This document shows positions 28,751 through 38,177 of a stretch of 64,000 bases of DNA, in pieces (the first letter of the stretch is position 1; every line of letters begins with the position of its first letter). The position numbers and the translations under genes were made by a program. Source of the DNA: Trichodesmium sp002260545 (GTDB lineage: Bacteria > Cyanobacteriota > Cyanobacteriia > Cyanobacteriales > Microcoleaceae); NCBI RefSeq assembly GCF_050016015.1, contig NZ_JBNHEQ010000015.1, positions 1 to 64,000 on the forward strand, read 5' to 3'. Below the pieces are notes generated by a model. That model did no database searches and had not been told where the DNA came from. It saw only the letters and a program-made list of their open reading frames with translations.

Positions 28751-29125
28751 TTACTCGTAGCGGAGTAACTTTCCGTAGAAAGTCTTAGAAAAATCAATTA
28801 TGCGAGTTCTGTTATAATTCAGTAAGACATCGATTAAAAAATCAACAAACTCATAACTAGCCATCATAATTTCATAGCTGAGTTCTTGATTACCATCAAA
28901 CTGCATTCTGCAACGAGTTATGTCTGCAGGTAATATAGAAACATTCCAGGTAATAACAAAAGGAATATTTTCGCCTCCTTCTATATTTCTTGCTCCTTCT
29001 AAATTTTTTTGTTTGTATAGGCTAATAGCATGACCTAAATATTTACGTCTTTTTTCTGTGTAATATGGAGCATAAACAGCTATTTCTCCCTTTTCGGCTG
29101 GCTTTAATTGATTAATTTGTGGCAT
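28751..29125 (-). CDS. Hypothetical protein
   Basis: A 124-residue protein of mixed alpha/beta composition without signal peptide or membrane segment. Features include AVYAPYYTEKRRKYLGHAIS, a possible basic helix, and a hydrophobic C-terminal region YEFVDFLIDVLLNY. No family was recognised. It has a clean ATG start and normal codon use, so it is probably real. It has long gaps on both sides and no operon partner. Confidence 0.6.
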   Translation of the reverse strand: MPQINQLKPAEKGEIAVYAPYYTEKRRKYLGHAISLYKQKNLEGARNIEGGENIPFVITWNVSILPADITRCRMQFDGNQELSYEIMMASYEFVDFLIDVLLNYNRTRIIDFSKTFYGKLLRYE

Positions 29126-30478
29126 CCTATTCTATAATCTCCGTAATAAATACTATCCATCAAAACCTAGTTTTTTTCTGTTTATATAACTAGGAAATTT
29201 AGCAAGTATATGTATAATGATTATATTTCAGATCTGAGCTGATATAGCTATCATCCTAGAATTCTCTTATGTTATTAAAGTCTGAGAATTCACCCCTTTA
29301 AATGAAAAAAAGCGGTCGTTTTGCACCAGCAAAACGCAAACCCACTTCGCCTTGTCGCCGACTTAAATTGCGGAGTGGATCTGCAAAAGAGTGTTAGAGC
29401 AGTATATCCAATCTACCAAGATAAAAGAAAAATTTTTCCTTTGCGTCAATCCTCTCTTTTTTAAGGATAGGGAATTGTTTTCCTGCTGAATGCTACCCAA
29501 ACCACCGTCGCCGACATTAAAATTTTTAATTGCTGAACAAGTCAGATTAGACCTTCGATAAATTGTAAAAATTAAACCTTTTTTCGTCTCTTTTTTCCAT
29601 ACTTATATCACCTATAACCCAGAACCGATATTCTTTATTTCGTGACCGTAGCAATATTTTATGAAATTCCTATTATAGATTGAATTAAATAATGATAGCT
29701 GAAAATCAGGATATAGCAGATTTGGGGATAAAGATTAAAAAGAGTAACTATGTCTTATATAGCAATTCCCATCTTGGTGAAGTACAAAATTCTAGGTTTG
29801 AGGGAACACTTAACTGGGAATAGAAAAGAAATTAAAGAGCTTATGTACCTCATAAGCTTGAGAAACCCTATAGCAATTTCCAAAAAGAATATTAGACTTG
29901 ATCAATACTTCAGTTATTAAGTAATAAGTAAGCTTCAGTCATTTTTTTAATGATTATCGGCATTAAGCCAAGATATCTTATGTCTAATAACCATACTTCC
30001 TCCGACCTACTCCCAAGGAGATTTAGCAACAATGCATGAGATTTGCTATTAGATCAAGCTATTGGATGAGAGTAACTTTCCCATTCCTAGAAATCAAATC
30101 ATTCCAACAAATTTATCACTTAAGCACAACACTAGATATATGAAAAAATAACTATTAATCTGTAAAAATAGTTTTGACAACTAACCAATTGTCAAAAGAA
30201 TTACCCCAGAATTACCCCTAAATCAAGCTTACAAAAATTTATCTATTATTTCCAAGTTGACAGACCCCTATAGCATCTAATATATAGATTAGCTTACAAC
30301 TATAAAGAGATGTAAGTCCTGAAATTATCAAAAACTAAAATTCTCAACCCAAAACTCCTCTAAACCTAGACTCCAGAGGTAAAAAGACCATCTTTATAGT
30401 TTTTTAAGGCAGAATTAGGTTAGTCTCTTAAACATAAGAAAATTATTAGTGGTTGGATCTTTTAAGATTAGTTGAATT
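29126..30478. other. 1.35-kb gap with one dispersed repeat
   Basis: No gene was recognised. A 126-bp dispersed repeat occupies 29757-29882. A GC-richer patch (about 29310-29380) contains CAGCAAAACGC- and CGCCGAC-type motifs as in other repeat islands. The rest is AT-rich sequence without clear structure. It contains the upstream region of the glycosyltransferase. Confidence 0.5.
29757..29882. repeat. Dispersed repeat, short version (pair with 62498-62632)
   Basis: Starts TATAGCAATTCCCAT and ends with AAACCCTATAGCAATTTCC, so a TATAGCAATT direct repeat brackets it. The copy at 62498 is the same sequence except for a 21-bp insertion made of GGGAATA units and a few small changes. Confidence 0.8.
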
Positions 30479-32002
30479 ATGCCCGACAGTTCTTGGCCAA
30501 AAAACGATTACTATCAGGAAACCCAAATTTATCAAAACCATGACTCAGATAATGAACAGCAAAATTATCAGGCATCAGAACAACAGAAAAGTTCAGATAC
30601 TAACCAAATAGAGCAAGAAACGGAAGTTGTCGAAACAAAGCTCAGTCATCAGAATATTTACGATGGTCGTGGTCGTAGACGTAAAGCAGCATTTATGCTA
30701 TCGCTGATCTGGACTACTACTATCATCCTGCATTTGCTGTCCTGGGGATACTGGATAATTCTGGGTTTGACAGGTTTACTATCAGTTCAACTTTTGAGAA
30801 TACTATTTGCTAAACCAAAACTAGCTCCAAAACCTCTATCAGAAGAAAATTTAGCACAATGGCCTTATATATCTCTGTTAGTAGCAGCTAAAAACGAAGA
30901 AGCTGTAATTAGCAAATTGGTAAAAAATATCTGTGCTTTGGATTATCCTACTAATAATTATGAGCTGTGGGTAATAGATGACAATAGTACAGATAGTACC
31001 CCTGTATTGTTAGAAAAGTTGTCTCAGGAATATCAACAGCTAAAAGTGATTAGAAGAGGTCCAGATGCTGGGGGTGGTAAGTCAGGCGCTCTAAATACTG
31101 CTGTACCTTTTGTGAGGGGAGAAATTGTAGGAGTATTTGATGCAGATGCAGAGGTAACACCCGATTTACTCCGAAAGGTAGCACCACTTTTTGATAGGGA
31201 AAAAGTAGGAGCAGTACAAGTAAGAAAAGCGATCGCTAATTCAGGTCTAAATTTTTGGACAAAGGGACAATCTTCAGAAATGGTCCTAGATGGTTTTTTT
31301 CAGGAACAGCGAATTGCCATTGGTGGGATTGGAGAACTGAGAGGAAATGGCCAGTTCGTGCGTCTGAATGCTTTAGAAGAATGTGGTGGGTGGAATGAAG
31401 AAACTATTACTGATGATTTAGATTTAACTATTCGTCTACATCTAAATCAATGGGATATAGATTTTATGGCTTTTCCAGCGGTAATGGAAGAAGGAGTGAC
31501 TAACTCTATAGCTTTGTGGCATCAACGTTCCCGATGGGCCGAAGGAGGATATCAGCGCTATCTAGACTACTGGAAATTGATTTTGCGTAACCGGATGAGA
31601 TTTGGTAAAACTTGGGACTTATGGCAATTTTTGGTAACACAATATCTAATATCAGTTGCTGCTGTCCCTGATTTTTTGATGTCAATAATCTTACGTCGTT
31701 TACCAATAACCAGTCCCTTAGCTGTGTTTACTGTGATGGTGTCCTTGTTAGGAATGTTTATTGGTTTACGTCGAACTCGGAAACGAGAAAGAAGTTTAGC
31801 ACAAGAGGAAAAGGGAATGGAGTTGGCTTTGAGAAAAGAACATCCATTGTCTTTATTTGTGACTTTCCTAGAAAGTGTGCGGGGAACTTTTTATATGTTG
31901 CATTGGTTTGTGGTTATGGGTGTTACGATTGGTCGAATGTCTATATTACCTAAGCGACTAAAATGGGTAAAAACGGTTCATAGAGGTGATGGGGAAAGTT
32001 AA
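30479..32002 (+). CDS. Membrane glycosyltransferase, family 2 (processive type)
   Basis: A 507-residue protein. A polar Gln/Asn-rich N-terminal tail (1-70) leads into two membrane helices (about 78-118). The cytosolic GT-A domain has WVIDDNSTD (Asp near 166), GVFDADAEV (near 220), ITDDLDL (near 311) and QRSRWAEGG (about 349-357). This D,D,D,QxxRW set marks processive polysaccharide synthases such as cellulose or poly-N-acetylglucosamine synthases. Further membrane helices follow (about 383-440 and near 465-490). It probably uses a UDP- or GDP-sugar to build an extracellular polymer, but sugar and polymer cannot be told from sequence. The gene stands alone between two long gaps. Confidence 0.9.
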   Translation: MPDSSWPKNDYYQETQIYQNHDSDNEQQNYQASEQQKSSDTNQIEQETEVVETKLSHQNIYDGRGRRRKAAFMLSLIWTTTIILHLLSWGYWIILGLTGLLSVQLLRILFAKPKLAPKPLSEENLAQWPYISLLVAAKNEEAVISKLVKNICALDYPTNNYELWVIDDNSTDSTPVLLEKLSQEYQQLKVIRRGPDAGGGKSGALNTAVPFVRGEIVGVFDADAEVTPDLLRKVAPLFDREKVGAVQVRKAIANSGLNFWTKGQSSEMVLDGFFQEQRIAIGGIGELRGNGQFVRLNALEECGGWNEETITDDLDLTIRLHLNQWDIDFMAFPAVMEEGVTNSIALWHQRSRWAEGGYQRYLDYWKLILRNRMRFGKTWDLWQFLVTQYLISVAAVPDFLMSIILRRLPITSPLAVFTVMVSLLGMFIGLRRTRKRERSLAQEEKGMELALRKEHPLSLFVTFLESVRGTFYMLHWFVVMGVTIGRMSILPKRLKWVKTVHRGDGES

Positions 32003-32369
32003 CAGTTGGGGATAGTACCGTTTCATGGAAGTCAGAAGTCGGAAGTTATAAGTCAGAAGTTATATTTGCGATTACTAAAAATTTTGACAATACAATAGTT
32101 TCAGGCAATTATTTGACATTTTAAAGTTTGAAACTGTTTGTGACATCCTTAAAATAAATCGGTATAACTACTAAAGCATATAGATTTTACCCAAGTTCTC
32201 AAATATTTTCTCACTGTGGGCATAAATAGAAAATGCTTTTTTAGTTGAGGCTTTATAAATTTGCAGAATGTGATTTTTAAATGGACATAGACTTTAATGC
32301 TGTTCTTAATTTAGAAAACAATGTGGATCAATAGGTAGAGTTCCCAAGCAGAATTAGCCTAGGTCATTT

Positions 32370-32414
32370 CAGTTATCAGTTATCAGTTAACAGTTAACAG
32401 TTATCAATTAACAG
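32370..32414. repeat. TCAGTTA/TTAACAG heptamer array
   Basis: About six 7-bp units run into the two-hairpin element at 32415. Confidence 0.8.
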
Positions 32415-32507
32415 TACCTCTGGCTAAACCCAGAGGCTTGAAATACTGAAGTTTATTTTTTTCATCCCCTTAAAAGGGGAGGCTTGAGACCTTATTTTTT
32501 GGTCAAT
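32415..32507 (+). repeat. Two-hairpin dispersed element
   Basis: TACCTCTGGCTAAACCCAGAGG (20 of 22 bases match the 9232 copy), linker GCTTGAAATACTGAAG, then CCCCTTAAAAGGGGAGGC and TTGAGACC. This and the 9232 copy are the two best preserved. Confidence 0.75.
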
Positions 32508-33809
32508 AATAACTTTACAGAGTGTAGTCTTTGGGTCTCATAGAAGCAGGAATGGAGTTGCTAAAGCTCAAAATTGTATTTTGGGAGATTGCTGTCCTAA
32601 AGAGATACTCTGCAAATGCTTCCCTGGCAACCTTAGGGTTGGGGTAAGTTTAGAGCTGCTTTGTTAACTTAGCTGTTAACTCTCCATTCCACAGGAAAAG
32701 TCGGATTTTATAGCAGTCGAAGCAAAGTTTAGGACACTACTAAATTCTCTCTCCTCAGTTTAGAAATGACTTCTGACTTATAATTTCTGAGTTGCGTGTA
32801 GCGCTATACCTAGCTCTCAGGAATTTATGCTCCAATGAAGCATAACTCACAAAACCAAAATCTAGCAAGGGATTAAACTTTTTAATATTTACTTAATAAA
32901 TCAACTATTAGTAGAACGCTTATTATTTATTATCAAACAGGATTGGGTCGCGCAACCCCCCCCCTTGATTGGCGAAATGTTTTTGGAGGGTTGCTCAAAA
33001 TTCCTATTACCAAAACAACTCCTGACTCCTAACTTATGACTTCTGACTTGTTTTGATAGTGATTTTACAAGTGGCTATAGCTATTGATAATGTCTTTAAC
33101 AGATTAATATGGCAGTTTATATAGCAATTATAGTAGTTTAACTTAAAAATGAGACGTTTTTTCGTCTGAAACTCCCTCATAGCAAGGAAGCTTTGTCTCA
33201 ATCTAAAGTGAAATGACTATATATTTCTAAGTTGTGAAATTTCAGTTTTCTGTTACAAAAATTAGATTAAACAATGCTACAAAACTGTAGTTATTAGGAA
33301 CAGCTTAACTAGGAAAAGGGAACAGAGACATAAAAAATAGAGAAAATAGAGAAAATAAAGATTTAATTGTGATAATTACTTCTCTATTTGTAGCAAATAT
33401 GCCCGCAAATTGCTATGATTGAATAAAAATAGTTGTAGTCAAAGTTATAGGCATAACAATTGTTAAGGTTAAGAATTGCTATACTTGAATGATGTTTATT
33501 TTTTGATGTCCATAACAAAAATGAGTTATAAAAATTCAATTGCTAGAAAAAGCTCAAAGGATCAAAAAAAATTGGAAAAACTGGATGATTGATGGAGCAA
33601 TTTATGGGTGATAGGAATTATTATACTCCTTCAATAATATTAAGAAACTTAGCATTATTAATGACTATTTTATCTGCAAGTATTTGGTAATTTCAGTTAT
33701 CAGTTATCAGTTGTCAAGTATAGCTGCAAAATTTATCAAAATCTTGGGAATGCTCAAATGAAATCTCCCAAAAAATTATGAACTAGAGCAAATCAAAGAT
33801 TAAGTGGAT

Positions 33810-35042
33810 ATGGATTTATTAGAATATCAAGCAAAGGCATTGTTTAGTGAGATGGGAATACCTGTTTTGCCATCTCAAAGAATAGATTATCCTAAAGATT
33901 TAAAAAGATTAAAAATACCCTATCCAGTGGTACTTAAGTCTCAAGTTCATACTGGGGAAAGAAATAGTTTAGGCGGAATTAAATTTGTTGAAAATACAAT
34001 TGATGCTGTGGCAGCAGCTCAGACAATTTTTAATTTGCCAATTAAAGATGAGTATCCAGAAGTTTTGTTGGCAGAGGCAAAATATAATGCTGACCAGGAA
34101 TTATATTTGGCAGTTGTTTTAGACCCAATAGTACGTCGCCCTGTACTTCTTGGTTCAGCACAAGGGGGTATTGATACAGAAACAGCTATGAAAAATATGC
34201 AGCAGGTGGTTGTTAATCAAGAATTTTCCCCTTTTTATGCACGTCGTTTAATGGTAAAAATTGGACTGCAAGGAAAACTGATAGAATCAGTGAGCCATAT
34301 AGTAGAAAAAATGTATCAATTATTTGTTGAAAAGGATTTAGATTTGGTAGAAATTAATCCTCTTGGTATTAGTCCGAGAGGAGAAGTAATGGCTTTAGAT
34401 GGTAAGGTTAGTGTTAATGATTATGCTCTAGGTCGTCATCCAGATTTGGTGAGTTTAGTTGGCAAAAATATTAGTAATAATCATGAAATTCAACAGGAAC
34501 AATTAAAGGGAATAGATAACAATTCGGCTTTGGTGACGAGTAATATTAATGGTCTTAGTAGTGAAAAAATAATTCCAGATTATCGACTGAAATTGACAGA
34601 ATTACAGGGGAATATAGGGATTTTATGCAATGGTGAAGGTTTAACAATGACTACTGTTGATTTGGTCATGCAAGCTCAGGGAAAACCAGCTAATTTTCTT
34701 AATATTAAGTTGGGTGATTATTTGGAAGTAAAGGATAGTTTGCGATCGCAAATGTTTACTGCTTTGGATTTAGTTAGTAAAAAAGAAAATGTTAAGGTAG
34801 TTTTGATAAATGTTATAGGTATAGTTCAGACAAGCGATGAGTTGATTACTATAATATATGAATATTTGAATAATTTCAAAAGTATAGACCAGAAAAAAAA
34901 TTCGTTTGTACTGCGTTTATTAGGAGGTAGAATTAGCAGAGCTAGGGAACGTTTATCAGGTCTACCAGTAGAGGTTATGGAAAACTTAGAGGATGCAGTT
35001 AATAAGGCTGTTTCTCTATCGAAAGAAGGGAGTAGGGAGTAG
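33810..35042 (+). CDS. sucC: Succinate-CoA ligase, beta subunit (ATP-grasp)
   Basis: A 410-residue subunit that binds ATP and helps form succinyl-CoA with SucD in the TCA cycle. It starts MDLLEYQAKALFSEMGIPVLPS as in the family. The ATP-grasp segment follows: VVLKSQVHTGERNSLGGIKF, VEINPLGISPRGEVMALDGK with the Mg-binding Glu/Asn/Asp. The C-terminal ligase half begins GNIGILCNGEGLTM. I chose ATG 33810; a GTG two codons earlier is possible. The last residues (GSRE) and the stop codon lie inside a GGGAGTA heptamer run. sucD follows after 102 bp. Confidence 0.92.
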   Translation: MDLLEYQAKALFSEMGIPVLPSQRIDYPKDLKRLKIPYPVVLKSQVHTGERNSLGGIKFVENTIDAVAAAQTIFNLPIKDEYPEVLLAEAKYNADQELYLAVVLDPIVRRPVLLGSAQGGIDTETAMKNMQQVVVNQEFSPFYARRLMVKIGLQGKLIESVSHIVEKMYQLFVEKDLDLVEINPLGISPRGEVMALDGKVSVNDYALGRHPDLVSLVGKNISNNHEIQQEQLKGIDNNSALVTSNINGLSSEKIIPDYRLKLTELQGNIGILCNGEGLTMTTVDLVMQAQGKPANFLNIKLGDYLEVKDSLRSQMFTALDLVSKKENVKVVLINVIGIVQTSDELITIIYEYLNNFKSIDQKKNSFVLRLLGGRISRARERLSGLPVEVMENLEDAVNKAVSLSKEGSRE

Positions 35043-35052
35043 GGAGTAGGGA
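35028..35052. repeat. GGGAGTA heptamer run overlapping the sucC stop
   Basis: Three and a half 7-bp units. The first two encode the last residues and the TAG stop of sucC. Confidence 0.85.
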
Positions 35053-35102
35053 AGTAGAAAATAAGAAAAATAACTGTACTTCATAACTGTGGGAATTGCT
35101 AT

Positions 35103-35142
35103 ATCAATTATCAATTATCCATTATCAATTATCAATTATTTA
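35103..35142. repeat. ATCAATT heptamer array between sucC and sucD
   Basis: Five to six 7-bp units (ATCAATT with one ATCCATT) fill the 40 bp directly before the sucD start codon. No Shine-Dalgarno sequence is visible there. Confidence 0.85.
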
Positions 35143-35144
35143 AG

Positions 35145-36047
35145 ATGAATTTAACTCAAGATAGCAAAGTCATAGTTCAGGGTGTGACAGAAAAAATATC
35201 TACCCAGATAGCCTTAATGATGAAGTCTTGTGGCACAAATGTGGTAGCGGGTATTAGTCCTGGAGAAGGGGGAAAAGAATGGCATGGTATTCCTGTTTTT
35301 AGTTTGGTAGAGCAAGCAGTGGCAAAGGTGGGTATAATTGATACCACGGTGATAGTTATGCCTGCTTATCAGGTATTGGATGCTGCTTTAGAGGCGATCG
35401 CTTCGGGTCTTAAACAAATTGTGATTGTTACAGAAGGGGTGCCTCCCCTAGATATGGTCAAGCTATTGAGAAAAGCTGAGGCTACAGAAACTCTGATTGT
35501 TGGACCTAACTGTGCGGGTATTATTGTACCAGATCGGTTGTTAGTAGGTACTCATCCGACTCAGTTTTATACTCCAGGTCCAATTGGTATTATCAGTCGC
35601 AGTAATACTCTTACTTATGAAGTTGCCTGGGAACTAACAAAGTCAAGGTTGGGGCAGTCTATTTCTGTGAGTCTTGGTTGCGATCCAATTGTTGGTTCTT
35701 CTTTTCTCCAGTGGTTACAAATATTAGATGAGGATGAGCGTACAGAGTTAATTGTTTTGATAGGAGAGGTTGAGGGTGCAAGTGAAGAAATAGCAGCTTC
35801 TTATATTTCAGAAACAATTGATAAACCTGTAGTTGCTTATATTTCTGGTACTTATTCTCCCATAAATCAGAATTATAGTCATGCTAATAGTTTAATTAGT
35901 GCTAGGGTTGCTGGTGAAAAATATGATTATAATGGTGAGATTGAAAGTAAAATTGCAGCTTTTGAAGCAGTTAAAATACCAGTAGCAAAACGACCTTCTG
36001 ACATCCCAAGTTTAGTGAGAAATTCACTGCAAAAGAAGTATATTTAA
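35145..36047 (+). CDS. sucD: Succinate-CoA ligase, alpha subunit
   Basis: A 300-residue CoA-binding subunit. The Rossmann CoA-binding start is KVIVQGVTEKISTQIALMMK, then GTNVVAGISPGEGG. The ligase half has IVGPNCAGIIVPDR and GPIGIISRSNTLTYEVAWEL. The active-site histidine that carries the phosphate is probably the His in YSHANSL, the position of GHAGA in other members. The surrounding glycines have been replaced, which is unusual. It lies downstream of sucC and is probably co-transcribed. A 7-bp repeat array takes the place of a ribosome-binding site. Confidence 0.9.
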   Translation: MNLTQDSKVIVQGVTEKISTQIALMMKSCGTNVVAGISPGEGGKEWHGIPVFSLVEQAVAKVGIIDTTVIVMPAYQVLDAALEAIASGLKQIVIVTEGVPPLDMVKLLRKAEATETLIVGPNCAGIIVPDRLLVGTHPTQFYTPGPIGIISRSNTLTYEVAWELTKSRLGQSISVSLGCDPIVGSSFLQWLQILDEDERTELIVLIGEVEGASEEIAASYISETIDKPVVAYISGTYSPINQNYSHANSLISARVAGEKYDYNGEIESKIAAFEAVKIPVAKRPSDIPSLVRNSLQKKYI

Positions 36048-36433
36048 TTTCTATTTTGATAAATTGATACGATAAATATTTGGAATTAAGTTGAGATTTT
36101 CCCGAAATAGGGGGCGGGTTTAATACCATTTCTCAAAAACTTTTCTACACTTTCTTGAGTAGGGGAGTGGGGGAGTGGGCGAGAAGTAAAAACATAAATA
36201 ATTAACACGCTCCTGGGGTGCTAATTATCAAAAAGGTTCCATGGGCCTGTGTTAATGACTTAATAATTGAAGTTTCACCTAAGTATAGCATTACTTTTGG
36301 TAATTGGTATAAGCACAAGTATTCAGAGGAAAAAGTGTATTTTGTTGTCTATTTTTTGGTAATAGAACCCGCCCCAGATTTCAATTTTTTCTCAGTCATA
36401 TAAAATCCGGTAGTATCGGTTGAAAAAAAATAT
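36048..36433. other. Gap after sucD
   Basis: No gene is supported. A GGGGCGGGTTT arm near 36111 pairs with GAACCCGCCCC near 36367, and GGGAGTGG repeats lie near 36160. A 61-codon open frame inside is chance sequence between the arms. Confidence 0.5.
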
Positions 36434-36497
36434 AGAAACCGGGTTTATATTAAATGCTCCACCATACTAACATCTACCTTCGATAAACCCGGTTTCT
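36434..36497 (-). terminator. AGAAACCGGG palindrome, probable terminator of the ABC operon
   Basis: AGAAACCGGGTTTAT pairs with ATAAACCCGGTTTCT around a 34-base loop. It is 35 bp beyond the stop codon of the last permease gene. On the minus strand the stem is followed by TATATTTTTTTT, a good intrinsic-terminator tail. Confidence 0.7.
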
Positions 36498-36532
36498 TAT
36501 CACACTTCCATTCCAAACTAATTGAATATTAT

Positions 36533-38137
36533 TCAATTTTTTTGACCTGTCAATAATTTCTGAGAATCAGATGCACCTAATTTTTGGATTTTTCCAGTCA
36601 GTTGTAAAGTTAATAGTGTCAAGACACTCCAATGAGCAATAATTGTAATTAACATTGGGGTTATTGCTAGAGAATTATTAGGAAAGGAGAGCCAGGGAAA
36701 AGTTGACAATAACCATAAGTTAGGGGAGTTTCCAGGTGTAATTGAAAGTAACGATAAAGCAATAGGTGGTAAAGTAATCAAACTACCTAATATTCCCACA
36801 GCCCAATTTTTAGGATTTTTCACCTTCATCAACAGTACAAGCTGAGTAATTGCGGCATAAATCAAGATTAAATTTAGACTGAGAATTAAAGTCAAAATAG
36901 CTGATAGTATAATTCCATTAATTTCGCTGTTATTCAAAAGTAAAATTCCGGAAATCAAAATTACAGCAGTAATGACTAAATTAATTGCTATTGCTACTAA
37001 AGGCGGACTTTTTTCACCCCAGATTAAATCTTCTTTTAAACTAATAGTTAACCCTTTCAAAATCGCAGTTTCATCATTATTAACTTGTAGATGTCTGTAT
37101 CTTGCCCAATCTTGTAAAGTTTGTTGTTGGGGTGATAAGAAAGCAATGAGTAACAAAAAACTGAATAAATTAATAGTGCAGCAGAACAACAATGATGCTT
37201 CTAAAATCTCAGTTAAATTTTCACCAATAATATTGAAGCAAAACAGTAGTAGAATAACTTGGAAACATCCCATTAACCAATAGCTTTGTTTTTTGCTAAT
37301 AACTGTGGCATTAGGATTTCGATAACGACGATTTACAGCTTGCCAAATCCAGTAATTTCCCAAAAGCAAACCCAAAATTATTACATGCATTACATTGATT
37401 ATTTCTGGAGATACATCTTCGACGAAGAAAACATAATGATCGGAATAGGGATAATTAACCTCACAACAATAGTCTATATAAAAATAGTTTAGACCATTAA
37501 CCATAATCACCCAGAAAAATATCCCAACTATCGTAGTAGCTAACCAAGCTTGAGTACCTCCTAAAAAGACGAAAAGGAATGAAGCATTGTAGAAAAAATA
37601 ACAAACTATAATTAAGATTCCATAAAATGCAAAAAACCAAGATAAAGACAACCCTGATGATATATTTGCCCACAAATTTAGAGGCAAATAAATAGCTGCT
37701 GCTAAGTAAATTAAAATTGGCACTCCTAATAGTTTGCCAAGCAAAATATTCTGACTAGACTGGGGGCTCAGACGAATAAAATTGAGAGTACCAAGACGTT
37801 CCTCTTTAGCCAAATCAGCTACTAACATATAGACTCCACCAAGTAAGGTCAAAGCAAACAAAATCCAGCTAAAAGTGAGAAAGATATCTGCCCACCAACC
37901 TGACCAGTTAATACCAGTACAATATTTTTCTGCTTTTATACAATACTGGTTATAGCTAACAATATCTGCACCATATTTTTCTGGAAGTTGTGCTAGAAAA
38001 GTCATCATAACAAGAAATTGGCAGAGGAGAGATGCAGATATGGCGATCGCTACATTTCTGGTTTTGAGGCGACCTTTAATTTCTCGGAATAATTGAGGAT
38101 TCCAATTGAATAAATTGACTAATGGTTTAGATAACAT
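36533..38137 (-). CDS. ABC transporter permease, copy B
   Basis: A 534-residue membrane protein with about ten to twelve hydrophobic segments, the ABC-2-like permease type. The cytosolic motif KEERLGTLNFIRLSPQSSQN lies after the second helix. It is a tandem paralogue of the gene at 38178-39677. The N-terminal 60 residues and much of the C-terminal half are almost identical, while two internal loops differ. This copy alone carries the loop ADIVSYNQYCIKAEKYC (near 60) and a longer Tyr/Cys-rich loop around 215-240. It follows copy A after 40 bp in the same operon as the ATPase at 39842. The substrate is unknown. Confidence 0.85.
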   Translation of the reverse strand: MLSKPLVNLFNWNPQLFREIKGRLKTRNVAIAISASLLCQFLVMMTFLAQLPEKYGADIVSYNQYCIKAEKYCTGINWSGWWADIFLTFSWILFALTLLGGVYMLVADLAKEERLGTLNFIRLSPQSSQNILLGKLLGVPILIYLAAAIYLPLNLWANISSGLSLSWFFAFYGILIIVCYFFYNASFLFVFLGGTQAWLATTIVGIFFWVIMVNGLNYFYIDYCCEVNYPYSDHYVFFVEDVSPEIINVMHVIILGLLLGNYWIWQAVNRRYRNPNATVISKKQSYWLMGCFQVILLLFCFNIIGENLTEILEASLLFCCTINLFSFLLLIAFLSPQQQTLQDWARYRHLQVNNDETAILKGLTISLKEDLIWGEKSPPLVAIAINLVITAVILISGILLLNNSEINGIILSAILTLILSLNLILIYAAITQLVLLMKVKNPKNWAVGILGSLITLPPIALSLLSITPGNSPNLWLLSTFPWLSFPNNSLAITPMLITIIAHWSVLTLLTLQLTGKIQKLGASDSQKLLTGQKN

Positions 38138-38177
38138 AAGTTATAACTCCAATGAGAAATTTTCCATGGTGAATTCT

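Larger units (their letters stand above)
32003..33809. other. 1.8-kb gap with one repeat element
   Basis: No gene is supported. It contains GAAGTCA repeats (near 32030-32060), a TCAGTTA heptamer array plus two-hairpin element (32370-32507), a run of nine Cs near 32960, and AGAGAAAATAG repeats (near 33340). A short run MDIDFNAVLNLENNVDQ at 32281 ends in a stop and may be a gene fragment. I see nothing else. Confidence 0.5.

Noticed and set aside
36218..36403. 61-codon open frame
   Set aside because: It lies between arms of a repeat and has no family features.
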